Shown: in pieces, positions 1-8,253 of the stretch
How positions within the stretch are numbered: the stretch's first letter is position 1
How the letters are laid out: every line of letters starts with the position of its first letter
Origin: Actinomadura formosensis NBRC 14204
GTDB taxonomy: Bacteria > Actinomycetota > Actinomycetes > Streptosporangiales > Streptosporangiaceae
Assembly (NCBI RefSeq): GCF_001552155.1
Contig: NZ_BCQQ01000008.1
Coordinates: forward strand, 1-64,000
DNA length: 64,000 bases
Direction of reading: 5' to 3'
Program-made: the position numbers and the translations under genes
Notes under the pieces: model-generated
Seen by the model: only the letters and a program-made list of their open reading frames with translations
Database searches by the model: none
Told to the model about the DNA's origin: nothing

Positions 1-2364
1 CCCGGTGGCCCCGGCGGTCCGGGTGGGCCGGGCGGTCCCGGCGGCCGCGGCCCCGGCGGGGCCGGCGGCGGCTCCGGAGGCGGGGACGGCTTCTGGGGCG
101 GCGAGGGGCGCGGACGGCGCGAGAAGCACTCCGCGGACACCGAGAAGAAGACCGGCTGGCGGCGGTACATACCGTCCTGGAAGATCACCGTCGCCGTCGT
201 CAGCGTGATGATCCTCGGCATGGCCGCGCTCGTCGTCGTCGCCTACGCCAACACCCCGCTGCCGACGAAGGCGCAGCAGGACGCGCTCCGGCAGGAGTCG
301 GTGATCACCTACGCGGACGGGTCCCCGCTCGCCCGGGTCGGCACCCACCGCGAGGACATCGCCCTGAAGGACGTGCCGGTCTTCGTCCAGAACGCGGTGC
401 TCGCCGCGGAGGACCGCAACTTCTGGACCGAGCCCGGTATCTCGCCGACCGGCATCGTGGGCGCGTTCTACCGGGCCGCGACCGGCGGAGACGTCGCCGG
501 CGCCTCGACGATCACCCAGCAGCTGGCCCGTAACTACTGGGCGAACCTCAGCCGGGACCGCACGGTCAGCCGCAAGTTCAAGGAAATCCTCATCTCCGTC
601 CGGATGGGCAAGGAGATGGACAAGAAGAAGATCCTTGAGCTGTACCTCAACACCGTCCCGTTCGGGCGCGACTCGTACGGCATCCAGGCGGCCTCCCGCG
701 CCTACTTCCACAAGCCCGTCACCAAGATCAACGTCTCCGAGGCGGCGGTGCTCGCCGCGATGATCCAGCGGCCGTACTACTTCGCCAGCTACGGCCCGGC
801 GTCCAACCCGGCCAAGAAGGCGCTGATCGACCGCTGGACCTACGTCCTCGACGGGATGGTCGAGCAGAAGTGGCTCGACTCGAACCAGCGGGCGGCGGCG
901 AAGTTCCCGCAGACGCAGAAGCAGTGGAGCGACGTCCCGAACGACCCGAACTCCGGCTACCTGGAAGCCCGCGTGCTCAGCGAGCTGAAGGAGCTCGGCA
1001 TCGACCGGGAAAGGCTGTCGACCGGGGGCCTGCGGATCACGACCACGTTCAACAAGGAACTGCAGGACTACACCAACGTGGCCGTCAACCAGATCAAGAA
1101 GGAGAACGGCCTCAAGTCGGACATCCAGTTCGGGCTCGCGGCGGTCGACCCGAGGACGGGCGGGGTGGTGGCCGCCTACGGCGGCCCCGACTTCCGCAAA
1201 CAGCAGTTCGACAACTCGTTCCAGGGCAAGGTGCAGCCGGGTTCGTCCTTCAAGCCGATCGTGCTGGCCACCGCGCTCGACCAGGGCGTCAGCCTGCAGA
1301 CGACGATGGACGGCGCCTACAAGCGGACCATCAACGGTGCGACGTTCACCAACGACAGCAGGTCCGAGAACGGCATCTACAACCTGAAGCAGATGACGGC
1401 GATGTCGATCAACACGGCGTACGTCGACCTGGGGCAGAAGGTCCAGTTGACGAACGTCATCGACATGGCCGCGAAGATGGGCATCCCGAAGGACACCCCG
1501 AACCTCAACCCGACCTACACCTCGCTGCCGCTCGGCGTCATCGACACGAGCCCCGTCACGATGGCGTCGGTCTACTCGACGTTCGCCGCGGGCGGGAAGC
1601 ACCGGCAGGCCCACGTGATCGCCAAGATCACCGACGCCAAGGGCCACACCGTCGTGAACAACGAGAACAAGCCGCTCAGCAAGCTGCCCTGGGAGAAGCC
1701 GACCCAGGCGTTCTCCGAGGGCGTCGCCGCGGACGCCACGACGGCGATGCGGGCGGTCGTCACGTCCGGTACCGGTACGCGCGCGAGCCTCGGCGCCCGC
1801 CCGGTCGCTGGCAAGACCGGTACGACGGACGAGAACAAGTCCGCCTGGTTCGTCGGCTACACCCCGGAGCTCGCGACCTCGGCGGCGATGTGGCGGCAGG
1901 ACAAGAGCGGCCGGCGCAAGTCGCTGGTCGGCGTCGGCAACTACAGCCAGGTCTACGGTGGTACGGTTCCGGCCGAGCTGTTCAAGCGCTTCATGCTGAA
2001 GGCACTGGAGGGCAAGGAGATCAGCCAGTTCCCGCCGGCGGCGAACGGCGGCAGCATCGCCCCCTGGGCGAAGGCGAAGCCGGCGCCGACGCCGACGATC
2101 ACGCCGTCCCCGTCGGCCACGCCCACCTGCCAGCCGGGCCGGCCGCAGCCGGGCTGCCCGTCGCGTTCGCCGGAGCCGCCGCAGTCGCCGACGCCGGAGC
2201 CGGGAGAGGGGCAGCCCTGCAACGAGATGAACCTGCCGCTCGGCTGTGACCCGAACCTTCCGCCCACCGGGGACAAGACCTGGTGGTGCGCGAAGCCGGA
2301 GCACCGCAACGACCCCGCCTGCCGGAAGGAGAATCCCGGTCCTGGGACCGAGAACGGCGCCTGA
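1..2364 (+). CDS. Class A penicillin-binding protein (N-terminus outside window)
   Basis: Bifunctional peptidoglycan glycosyltransferase/DD-transpeptidase acting on lipid II outside the membrane. The frame is open from the first base, so the gene begins upstream; the ATG at 205 lies inside the membrane helix and is not the start. Counting codons from base 1: a Pro-Gly-Gly-rich cytoplasmic stretch (1-30), one membrane helix (about 57-80), a GT51 domain with AEDRNFW (Glu at 137) and STITQQLARNYW (from 169), then a transpeptidase domain with SSFK (nucleophile Ser 415), SIN (469) and KTGTT (605). The extracellular tail is rich in Pro, Thr and Ser and carries several Cys. All catalytic motifs are intact. 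A perfect hairpin follows the stop. Confidence 0.95.
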   Translation, partial: PGGPGGPGGPGGPGGRGPGGAGGGSGGGDGFWGGEGRGRREKHSADTEKKTGWRRYIPSWKITVAVVSVMILGMAALVVVAYANTPLPTKAQQDALRQESVITYADGSPLARVGTHREDIALKDVPVFVQNAVLAAEDRNFWTEPGISPTGIVGAFYRAATGGDVAGASTITQQLARNYWANLSRDRTVSRKFKEILISVRMGKEMDKKKILELYLNTVPFGRDSYGIQAASRAYFHKPVTKINVSEAAVLAAMIQRPYYFASYGPASNPAKKALIDRWTYVLDGMVEQKWLDSNQRAAAKFPQTQKQWSDVPNDPNSGYLEARVLSELKELGIDRERLSTGGLRITTTFNKELQDYTNVAVNQIKKENGLKSDIQFGLAAVDPRTGGVVAAYGGPDFRKQQFDNSFQGKVQPGSSFKPIVLATALDQGVSLQTTMDGAYKRTINGATFTNDSRSENGIYNLKQMTAMSINTAYVDLGQKVQLTNVIDMAAKMGIPKDTPNLNPTYTSLPLGVIDTSPVTMASVYSTFAAGGKHRQAHVIAKITDAKGHTVVNNENKPLSKLPWEKPTQAFSEGVAADATTAMRAVVTSGTGTRASLGARPVAGKTGTTDENKSAWFVGYTPELATSAAMWRQDKSGRRKSLVGVGNYSQVYGGTVPAELFKRFMLKALEGKEISQFPPAANGGSIAPWAKAKPAPTPTITPSPSATPTCQPGRPQPGCPSRSPEPPQSPTPEPGEGQPCNEMNLPLGCDPNLPPTGDKTWWCAKPEHRNDPACRKENPGPGTENGA

Positions 2365-2388
2365 CCGGAGCCGGCACTTGCGTTGAGG

Positions 2389-2420
2389 ACGGCCCGGAGC
2401 CCGCGGTGGCTCCGGGCCGT
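2389..2420 (+). terminator. Hairpin after the penicillin-binding protein
   Basis: A 13-bp perfect stem (ACGGCCCGGAGCC and its complement) with a 6-base loop starts 25 bases after the stop. There is no strong T run, which is usual for actinobacterial terminators. Confidence 0.7.
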
Positions 2421-2498
2421 TCTCCGTGATGGCGATCAGGGGGCGGCCCGGGACGAATAGTCTTGCTGTCCATGTCGTCGTCTTCTGAGAGGCTCACC

Positions 2499-3920
2499 AT
2501 GCCCGCCGACAGCGAGGTGGCGGACCCTCCCGGCCGGCTGAGGCGGCTCGCGCCGGTGCTGACGGGGCTGACCGCCCTGGTGTGCCTGCTCGGCTGGCTG
2601 CAGAAGCAGCCGTGCGCGTCGGTGCGGTTCGACTTCATCAAGACGACGACGAACGCGTGCTACACCGACATCTATCCGCTGTACTACGTGCGCGGGCTGA
2701 ACGACGGCAAGATCCCGTACTTCGACTCGTTCACCGGATCCGACATCCACTACGTCGAGTATCCGGTGCTCAGCGGCGGTTTCATGCAGTTGGTCGGGTG
2801 GCTCGTCAAGCCGTTCGGGGCGGACGATCGCGGGCTCGCGTTCTACCACGTGACCGCGCTGATCCTGGCCGTCCTCGCGGTGGTGGCCGTCCTCGCCACG
2901 GCGCATGCGGCCGGACGGCGCTCGCTGCGCGCCGGCCTGATGGTGGCGCTGTCCCCCGCGCTGCTGCTCACCGCGTACATCAACTGGGATCTGCTCGCGG
3001 TCGCGCTGTCCGCGCTGGCGGTGGCCGCGTGGTCGGCGCGCCGCCCGGCGCTCGCGGGCGCGATGCTCGGCCTGGCGATCGCCGCGAAGTTCTATCCGCT
3101 GCTGTTCCTCGGCCCGCTGGTGCTGCTGTGCGTCCGCGCCGGGCGGTGGCGCGCGATGGGACGGCTGCTCGCCGGCACCGCGGCGACCTGGCTGCTCGTC
3201 AACCTGCCCGTGATGGTTTTCGCGTGGGACGGCTGGACGGAGTTCTACACCTTCAGCCAGAAACGCGGCGTCGACTGGGGCTCGATCTTCTTCGTCCTGC
3301 AGGACCACGGGCTGGCGGAACCCGCGGCCGACACCGAACTGCTCAATCTCCTCGGTACCGGAACGTTCCTCGTGCTCGCCGCCGGTATCGCGGTCCTGGC
3401 GCTCGCCGCACCGCGCCGGCCGCGGCTGGCGCAGCTGATGTTCCTGGTGCTGGTCGCGTTCATGCTGCCGAACAAGGTGTGGTCGCCGCAGTACGTGCTC
3501 TGGCTGCTGCCGCTCGCGGTGATGGCGCGTCCGAAGCCGCCCGCGTTCGTCGTCTGGCAGCTCGGCGAGATCGCTTACTTCTTCGGCATCTGGTGGTTCC
3601 TGCTGTCGGTGTCCGGCCAGACTCCCGGCCAGGACCTGTCCGGCACGGTGTCGGCGGTGCTGAGCCTGGACGCGCCCCAGGGCGGCATCAGCCAGGACGT
3701 CTACTCCCTGGCTCTTCTCGCGCGGTTCGCGACCGTCCTCATGCTGGCCGCCCTGGTGGTGTGGGACATTCTTCGCCCGTCCGGTGACGTGGTCCGGTCG
3801 GACGGGGAGGACGACCCGGCCGGGGGCGTTCTCGACGGCGCCCCCGATGTGATCTCGCTGGGGCGCTGGCGCGGCGCCCGCCACGCCGGCGCCCCCGTGC
3901 CGTCCCAGCCGTGCCCCTAG
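2499..3920 (+). CDS. GT87-type membrane mannosyltransferase (DUF2029)
   Basis: Polytopic membrane protein of 473 residues resembling the GT87 (DUF2029) glycosyltransferases, which in actinobacteria use polyprenyl-phosphate mannose to extend lipid-linked glycans such as PIM/LM-type lipids. Seen here: about ten hydrophobic segments, an early luminal loop ending in HYVEYPVLSGGFMQLVGW, INWDLLAV, AAKFYPLLFLGPL and, late, LPNKVWSPQYVLWLLPL, all typical of the family. The start is set at the ATG at 2499 because GAGAGG sits six bases upstream; a TTG at 2463 and an ATG at 2472 are in frame but have poorer sites. The stop codon lies in the first copy of a 12-bp tandem repeat. The acceptor cannot be read from sequence. 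Confidence 0.8.
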   Translation: MPADSEVADPPGRLRRLAPVLTGLTALVCLLGWLQKQPCASVRFDFIKTTTNACYTDIYPLYYVRGLNDGKIPYFDSFTGSDIHYVEYPVLSGGFMQLVGWLVKPFGADDRGLAFYHVTALILAVLAVVAVLATAHAAGRRSLRAGLMVALSPALLLTAYINWDLLAVALSALAVAAWSARRPALAGAMLGLAIAAKFYPLLFLGPLVLLCVRAGRWRAMGRLLAGTAATWLLVNLPVMVFAWDGWTEFYTFSQKRGVDWGSIFFVLQDHGLAEPAADTELLNLLGTGTFLVLAAGIAVLALAAPRRPRLAQLMFLVLVAFMLPNKVWSPQYVLWLLPLAVMARPKPPAFVVWQLGEIAYFFGIWWFLLSVSGQTPGQDLSGTVSAVLSLDAPQGGISQDVYSLALLARFATVLMLAALVVWDILRPSGDVVRSDGEDDPAGGVLDGAPDVISLGRWRGARHAGAPVPSQPCP

Positions 3921-3960
3921 TCGCGCCCCTAGTCGCGCCCCTAGTCGCGCCCCTAGTCGC
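3913..3960. repeat. Four tandem 12-bp units carrying stop codons on both strands
   Basis: The unit GCCCCTAGTCGC is repeated exactly four times. Each unit contains the palindrome CTAG, so every copy holds TAG on both strands. The first copy supplies the stop of the mannosyltransferase (3918-3920) and the fourth supplies the stop of the convergent MerR gene (3953-3955). The unit length is a multiple of three, so all copies stay in both reading frames. Confidence 0.9.
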
Positions 3961-4879
3961 GCAGGGCCTCGATGAACCATTCGAACGACGGGGTCATCGC
4001 GGGCCAGGAGGGCCAGCCGTTGATGATGGCGATCAGCTGCCAGTAGCGTTCCGCGCGGCGGTCGGTACCGATCTCCGTCCGCTTCCGCAGCTCGCGCCGG
4101 AACTCGGCGTCGTCCGTGGCGCCGAGGGCCTCCGCGTAGGCGGCCACCAGCTCGTCGACGATGGGACGGGCCGCGTCCGAACGGGGCTCGATGCCGTCCG
4201 CGATCGCCGCCGCGATCTTCTCCCCCGTCAGCCGGCCGAGCCGCGCCGGGTCTTCGGGATAGGCGGCGTTCTCGGTGTCGGCGGCCTGGAACTCGGCCAT
4301 CCGCCGCACCGCCGCCCGGAAATCGGGGTCGCCGACCAGCTCGGCCAGCTCCACCCAGGCGTCGACCTGCGCGGGCTCGGGATCGTCGGGCAGCTCCGGT
4401 AGCGCGGCCCGCATCTTCGCCGCGAAGTCGGGGTTCACGTCGAGTCCGGCGAACGACTCGTCGATGAAGTCGGTGATGATCCGCCGGCGCTCCTCGTCGG
4501 ACAGCCGGGCGAGCTTGTGCATGAGTTCGATCTCCTCTGGGCTCGATCCGCGTTTCGCCACCGCCCGCAGCACGGCCCGGCGCAGCCGCAGCGTCCGGAT
4601 CTGCACGTCCAGCGCCTCCGAGTGCGCCGCCGCGACCTCCCCGACGCCGATCTCGCGGTCCAGTACCCGCTGGACCGTGCCGAGGTCGACGCCGAGGTCG
4701 CGCAGCGTCCGCACGAGGTCGAGGCGCGCGACGGCCTCCGCGTCGTACAGCCGGTAACCGGCCGCGGTACGGCAGGTGGGCGGGACGACACCCGCGTCGG
4801 AGTAGAACCGGATCGTCCGCACCGAAAGGCCGGTCCGTCGCGCCAGTTCCCCGATCGTGTACAAGGTGTCGCCGTCCAT
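3953..4879 (-). CDS. MerR-family transcriptional regulator
   Basis: DNA-binding activator/repressor of 308 residues. The N-terminal winged helix-turn-helix is clear (YTIGELARRTGLSVRTIRFYSDAGVV, then GYRLYDAEAVARLDLVRTLRDLGVDLGTVQRVL), followed by a coiled dimerization helix and a helical C-terminal domain ending in WQLIAIINGWP. No Cys cluster marks a metal sensor, so the ligand is unknown. The start is taken at ATG 4879: a MerR-type promoter with a 19-bp spacer ends seven bases upstream, which implies a leaderless mRNA. An in-frame GTG at 4888 with GGAGG seven bases before it is the alternative. It is divergent from the barstar-like gene. Confidence 0.85.
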   Translation of the reverse strand: MDGDTLYTIGELARRTGLSVRTIRFYSDAGVVPPTCRTAAGYRLYDAEAVARLDLVRTLRDLGVDLGTVQRVLDREIGVGEVAAAHSEALDVQIRTLRLRRAVLRAVAKRGSSPEEIELMHKLARLSDEERRRIITDFIDESFAGLDVNPDFAAKMRAALPELPDDPEPAQVDAWVELAELVGDPDFRAAVRRMAEFQAADTENAAYPEDPARLGRLTGEKIAAAIADGIEPRSDAARPIVDELVAAYAEALGATDDAEFRRELRKRTEIGTDRRAERYWQLIAIINGWPSWPAMTPSFEWFIEALRD

Positions 4880-4886
4880 GCCCCTC

Positions 4887-4917
4887 ACCCTGGGCCCTCC
4901 ACCCGCTGGAGACTCAA
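4887..4917 (-). promoter_or_regulatory. MerR-type promoter with operator dyad in the spacer
   Basis: On the minus strand TTGAGT (4912-4917) and CAGGGT (4887-4892) are 19 bp apart, the over-long spacing typical of MerR-controlled promoters. The spacer holds the perfect dyad CTCCA-N5-TGGAG (4897-4911). The -10 ends seven bases before ATG 4879. Autoregulation is inferred from this geometry. Confidence 0.7.
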
Positions 4918-5126
4918 GCCCATCGTGCCCGTGCTCGCGTCATCGCCGGTCGGCGTGCTGCGCCGGGCATGCGGTGCGGCGGTCGCGGACGTGGTGCGGA
5001 ACGTCCGTGTCCGGAATCTGGCTATTCGGGGGATTTCGTGGGGAATGCTAGGGAAATGCTCGCGGCGGGGCGGGGCACCCCGGCCACTCGCGAACCGCGG
5101 GGACGCAGGAACCGCCGGGAGAGGAC

Positions 5127-5594
5127 GTGAACGCGAACCAAGCACTCACCAGGCTGCTCGCGGGTGGGCTGACGCCGGGCGTCTACCAGTGGCGGACGCC
5201 TCCGGTGCCGGGCGCGGTCGGCGACACGAGCTGGACGGAACGGGCCGAGGAGGCCGGCTGGCGCGGCTTCCACCTCGACGGCCGCCGCGCCCGCGACAAG
5301 AACGCGTTCCTGCGGCTGTGCGCCGACGTGTTCGAACTCCCCTCGCTGGCCGGCGGCGACTGGGGTGATCTCGGCGACTGCCTCGGGGACCTGTCGTGGA
5401 CGCCGGCGAAGAGCGGCTACCTGGTGCTGTACGAGTCGTGGGCCGAACTGGCCGACGCCGACCAGAGGTCGCTGCGCGTCGTCCTCAAGGTGTTCGGGGA
5501 CGCGGTCAAGGTGTGGCGTGACACCTCCACCCCCATGACGGTGCTGATGTCCAGTGTGGGAGTGGAGGTGGCGGGTGTTCCCAGGCTGGCCTGA
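5127..5594 (+). CDS. Barstar-like protein (ribonuclease inhibitor family)
   Basis: 155-residue cytoplasmic protein with the barstar fold signature: WRGFHLDGRRARDKNAFLRL, then the acidic segment GGDWGDLGDCLGDLSW, which corresponds to the helix that plugs the barnase active site. Barstar relatives neutralize secreted or contact-dependent RNases. No barnase-like gene is adjacent on either side, so it is either an orphan immunity protein or serves another role. The start is the GTG at 5127 with a GGGAG-like site upstream; the start is moderately certain. It is divergent from the MerR gene and convergent with the next gene. Confidence 0.75.
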   Translation: MNANQALTRLLAGGLTPGVYQWRTPPVPGAVGDTSWTERAEEAGWRGFHLDGRRARDKNAFLRLCADVFELPSLAGGDWGDLGDCLGDLSWTPAKSGYLVLYESWAELADADQRSLRVVLKVFGDAVKVWRDTSTPMTVLMSSVGVEVAGVPRLA

Positions 5595-5633
5595 GCCGGC
5601 CGGCCCCGCGGCGGCCTGGCCGGGGCGGGTCAG

Positions 5634-6017
5634 CTAGGTGCCGGTGGTGGCGCTGCCTCCCACGATCGCGGCCCAGAGGCCGATGTAGAAGATCCAGAAG
5701 ACCAGCCATCCGGCGGAGACGATGTAGCCGAGGACGAGGCCGGCGACGGCCATCCCGTGACCGCCCTCGCCCGTCCGCTTGATCTGGCCCAGCGCGACAT
5801 GCCCGAAGATCACCGCCAGGATCGACGTCAGGCCGCAGGCGAGGAAGCCGATCAGGCCGCACACCATGGAGGCGGTCGCCATCCCGTTGGTCGGCGGGAG
5901 GGCCGGCACGGAGGGCCCGTAGTAGTGGTGCTGCACGGCCGGGGGCTGCTGGGAGTAGGACTGGGCGTAGGGATCCTGCGCCCCGTAGCCGTAGGGGTCG
6001 TAAGGGGGCTGTGCCAT
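5634..6017 (-). CDS. DUF4190 small membrane protein
   Basis: 127 residues. The cytoplasmic N-terminus (about 45 residues) is rich in Pro, Tyr, Gln and Gly. Two hydrophobic hairpin segments follow, with the DUF4190 pattern ATASMVCGLIGFLACGLTSILAVIFGHVALGQIKRTGEGGHGMAVAGLVLGY split over residues 46-98, and a final membrane helix. The role of the family is unknown; members are common in actinobacteria. The ATG at 6017 follows a GGGAAG site. Confidence 0.8.
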   Translation of the reverse strand: MAQPPYDPYGYGAQDPYAQSYSQQPPAVQHHYYGPSVPALPPTNGMATASMVCGLIGFLACGLTSILAVIFGHVALGQIKRTGEGGHGMAVAGLVLGYIVSAGWLVFWIFYIGLWAAIVGGSATTGT

Positions 6018-6194
6018 GTGCTTCCCGATCGGTTCGCGCGCCCGCCGCCGGAGAGAACGCGCGTGCGCTGAGGGCTTGGTTCCGGATTATGCCAGTGTGA
6101 CGTGACCTTCGGATTCTGTCGTCAGGCCGGTTGCATGCGGTTTAGATGCGGCGGCCGCCAGGGGGGTTCCCGGGACGATTCCGACTTTGCTTCG

Positions 6195-6962
6195 TCAGAG
6201 CTTGGAACGCAACCATGCGATGTCGTCGGCCTGGCCCGCCACCGGCGTCTCGACCACGACCGGCGCGCCCGCGGCCCGCACCACCGTCAAGATCAACTCT
6301 GGGTCGATGCCGCCCCTGCCCAGGTTGGCGTGCCGGTCGGCGCCCGACCCGAACGCGTCCCGGCTGTCGTTGCAGTGCACCAGGTCGATGCGGCCGGTTA
6401 TGGCCTTGATCCGGTCGACGGCGTCGACGAGTTCCTCACCCGCCGCGTGCGCGTGGCAGGTGTCGAGGCAGAAACCGAGCTTGGAGTCCAGCCCGGGGAC
6501 CCCGGACAGCACCTCCCACAGCCGCGCGATCCGATCGAACTTGCGCGCCATGGCGTTTCCGCCGCCCGCCGTGTTCTCGATGTAGACCGGAATCGGACAC
6601 TCGACCCGCTCGAACACCTTGCGCCAGTTCTCGAAGCCCGTTTCGGGGTCGTCGTCCTTCAGCACGTGCCCGCCGTGCACGATCAGCGCCTTGGCCCCGA
6701 TGGACGCGGCCGCCTCCAGTTGCTGGGTGAGGTTCTTGCGGCTCGGGACGCGGATCCGGTTGTTGGACGTCGCCACGTTGATCGTGTAGGGCGCGTGGAT
6801 GTAGACGTCCACGCCGGAGCCCTCCAGCGCCTCGACGCCCTCGGGGAGGACGGGCTTCTTCCAGCCCTGCGGATCGCCCAGGAAGAACTGCACGACGTCG
6901 GCCCCGACCGCGCGGGCGTTGTCGAGCGGATGGGTCTGGTCGACATGGGCTCCGATGCGCAT
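6195..6962 (-). CDS. nfo: Endonuclease IV (AP endonuclease, family 2)
   Basis: Zinc-dependent TIM-barrel enzyme of 255 residues that cuts 5' of abasic sites in base-excision repair. It starts [29 protein letters not shown]. Family metal-ligand motifs are present: [36 protein letters not shown] and a final hydrophobic strand before the C-terminus. It is somewhat shorter than the E. coli enzyme (285 residues), as is usual for actinobacterial members. It is not obviously in an operon; the next minus-strand gene upstream ends 54 bases away. Confidence 0.88.
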   Translation of the reverse strand: MRIGAHVDQTHPLDNARAVGADVVQFFLGDPQGWKKPVLPEGVEALEGSGVDVYIHAPYTINVATSNNRIRVPSRKNLTQQLEAAASIGAKALIVHGGHVLKDDDPETGFENWRKVFERVECPIPVYIENTAGGGNAMARKFDRIARLWEVLSGVPGLDSKLGFCLDTCHAHAAGEELVDAVDRIKAITGRIDLVHCNDSRDAFGSGADRHANLGRGGIDPELILTVVRAAGAPVVVETPVAGQADDIAWLRSKL

Positions 6963-7015
6963 GCCACGAGCCTAGCCGCGCCCTACGACGGCCAGGGCGT
7001 CCTTCCGCCGGGCGG

Positions 7016-7321
7016 TCAGATCGAGAAGCCGCCGTGGCTCAGCGCGAAGGCGCCGCCGACGAACGCGGCGACCATGCCGACCACGTTCAGCCAGCGCTCG
7101 TTCGTCGTCGCCGAGATCATCTGCGAGTACAGCGCGAGCGGCAGGCCGATCACGCCCAGCACGGCGCCGGGGAAGTGGGTCGCCGGAATCCAGCCCAGGA
7201 TGAGGGCGGCGATTCCGATCGTGACCGCGACGACCGCGAGCACGTCCTGATACCGATGGGACTCGGGCCTGGCCTCTGCGCGCGCGGCCGGCCGCCGTGC
7301 GCCGGGTGCCTCCGTTGGCAT
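7016..7321 (-). CDS. Small membrane protein, unknown function
   Basis: 101 residues. A charged N-terminus rich in Arg, Ala and Pro is followed by three hydrophobic segments (VLAVVAVTIGIAALILGWI, FPGAVLGVIGLPLALYSQM and a C-terminal helix), ending in FALSHGGFSI. The ATG at 7321 is chosen because GGAGGG lies four to five bases upstream; longer in-frame versions lack such a site and read as low-complexity. No known domain was recognised. Confidence 0.7.
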   Translation of the reverse strand: MPTEAPGARRPAARAEARPESHRYQDVLAVVAVTIGIAALILGWIPATHFPGAVLGVIGLPLALYSQMISATTNERWLNVVGMVAAFVGGAFALSHGGFSI

Positions 7322-7542
7322 CGGACCCTCCTCGACGTCGTGGCACCCGCGCCTGGGGCACATGGTGAACGCGGGACCGGACGGACCGTGTGCGTAAAGG
7401 AATTCCCACCTGGAGCGAAGATCAACCAGCGTGGGGGCGCGGAAATGTCGGCGGCACCCGGTAGTGTCGAACACAGATTCGAGAACACCGGCCCGGGTCC
7501 GATCCCCCGAGGGGAAGCGGGGGAGAGCAGGAGGTGCACACC

Positions 7543-7710
7543 GTGACGAAAGCGGAGTTGGGGCTCATCGGCGACGCCGAGCTCGTGGAGGAACTGTCGC
7601 TGCTGACGACCCAGACCGCCCGGATGCGGGCCCGCATGGCCGACATCATGGCCGAGCTGGAACGGCGCCGCTGTGCCAAGCGCCAGCCAAGGGCCCAGGC
7701 CCGCCACTGA
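7543..7710 (+). CDS. 55-residue charged helical protein
   Basis: Small reading frame starting at GTG 7543 behind an excellent AGGAGGT ribosome site seven bases away. The product begins MTKAELGLIGDAELVEELSL and continues as an amphipathic, probably coiled helix with Met and Arg repeats (RMRARMADIMAELERRR) and a basic tail ending ARH. It lies 215 bases before rpsF but probably has its own promoter, since a separate promoter and leader precede rpsF. Function unknown; the ribosome site and codon use make it likely real. Confidence 0.6.
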   Translation: MTKAELGLIGDAELVEELSLLTTQTARMRARMADIMAELERRRCAKRQPRAQARH

Positions 7711-7799
7711 CACGCCATGGACGAGCCGGCCGCTGCGTCCGGTCCGGGAACCGGCACGGGATCGTTCGCGTGGGCGACCCCCACACCCTCGACTGTTGG

Positions 7800-7805
7800 T
7801 AGCCT
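7800..7805 (+). promoter_or_regulatory. Candidate -10 of the rpsF operon
   Basis: TAGCCT would place the transcript start near 7812, just before the folded leader at 7814. No good -35 hexamer is visible. Confidence 0.4.
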
Positions 7806-7813
7806 GTACCGGT

Positions 7814-7858
7814 CCCGCGGCAGGTCCGCCCGGCAATCCGGGCCGGTGCCGCCGCGGG
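7814..7858 (+). promoter_or_regulatory. S6:S18-type leader element of rpsF
   Basis: CCCGC-GGCA (7814-7822) pairs with TGCCG (7847-7851) and CGGG (7855-7858), leaving a bulged CCG at 7852-7854. Inside, GCCCGG-CAAT-CCGGGC forms a closed hairpin (7828-7843). A bulged CCG on a paired stem is the hallmark of the mRNA element that the S6:S18 complex binds in rpsF leaders, mimicking its 16S rRNA site. Repression of the operon by S6:S18 is inferred. Confidence 0.6.
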
Positions 7859-7925
7859 AGACGCAAGAGCCCTCCTGTCACGGAGAGACCGTGACCGCAT
7901 CAGTCCAGAGGAGGTAGGGACCAGC

Positions 7926-8216
7926 ATGCGTCGTTACGAACTCATGACCATTCTCGACCCCGCCATCGACGAGCGCACCGCGAACGCCGCGCTCGACCCG
8001 TTCCTGAAGGTCGTCAAGGACGGCGGCGGCAGTGTGGAGAAGGTCGACGTCTGGGGCCGCCGGCGCCTGGCGTACGACATCCAGAAGAAGTCCGAAGGCA
8101 TCTACGCGGTGATCGACCTGTCGGCCGAGCCTGCCACGGTCAAGGAGCTCGACCGGCAGCTCAACCTGAGCGAGTCGATCCTCCGTACCAAGGTCATCCG
8201 CCCCGAGGTCCACTGA
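7926..8216 (+). CDS. rpsF: 30S ribosomal protein S6
   Basis: 96 residues, full length for the family, starting [20 protein letters not shown] and containing [24 protein letters not shown]6 binds the platform of the 30S subunit as a dimer with S18, whose gene is third in this operon. The ATG at 7926 follows GGAGG. It is first of rpsF-ssb-rpsR-rplI. Confidence 0.98.
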   Translation: MRRYELMTILDPAIDERTANAALDPFLKVVKDGGGSVEKVDVWGRRRLAYDIQKKSEGIYAVIDLSAEPATVKELDRQLNLSESILRTKVIRPEVH

Positions 8217-8253
8217 GCCAGGCTCAGCCCTCACAGCAGCCGGAGCGAGCCCC

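Noticed and set aside
2436..3980. A 514-residue minus-strand frame opposite the mannosyltransferase
   Set aside because: Arg/His/Gln-rich shadow; the plus strand has clear membrane helices and a ribosome site.
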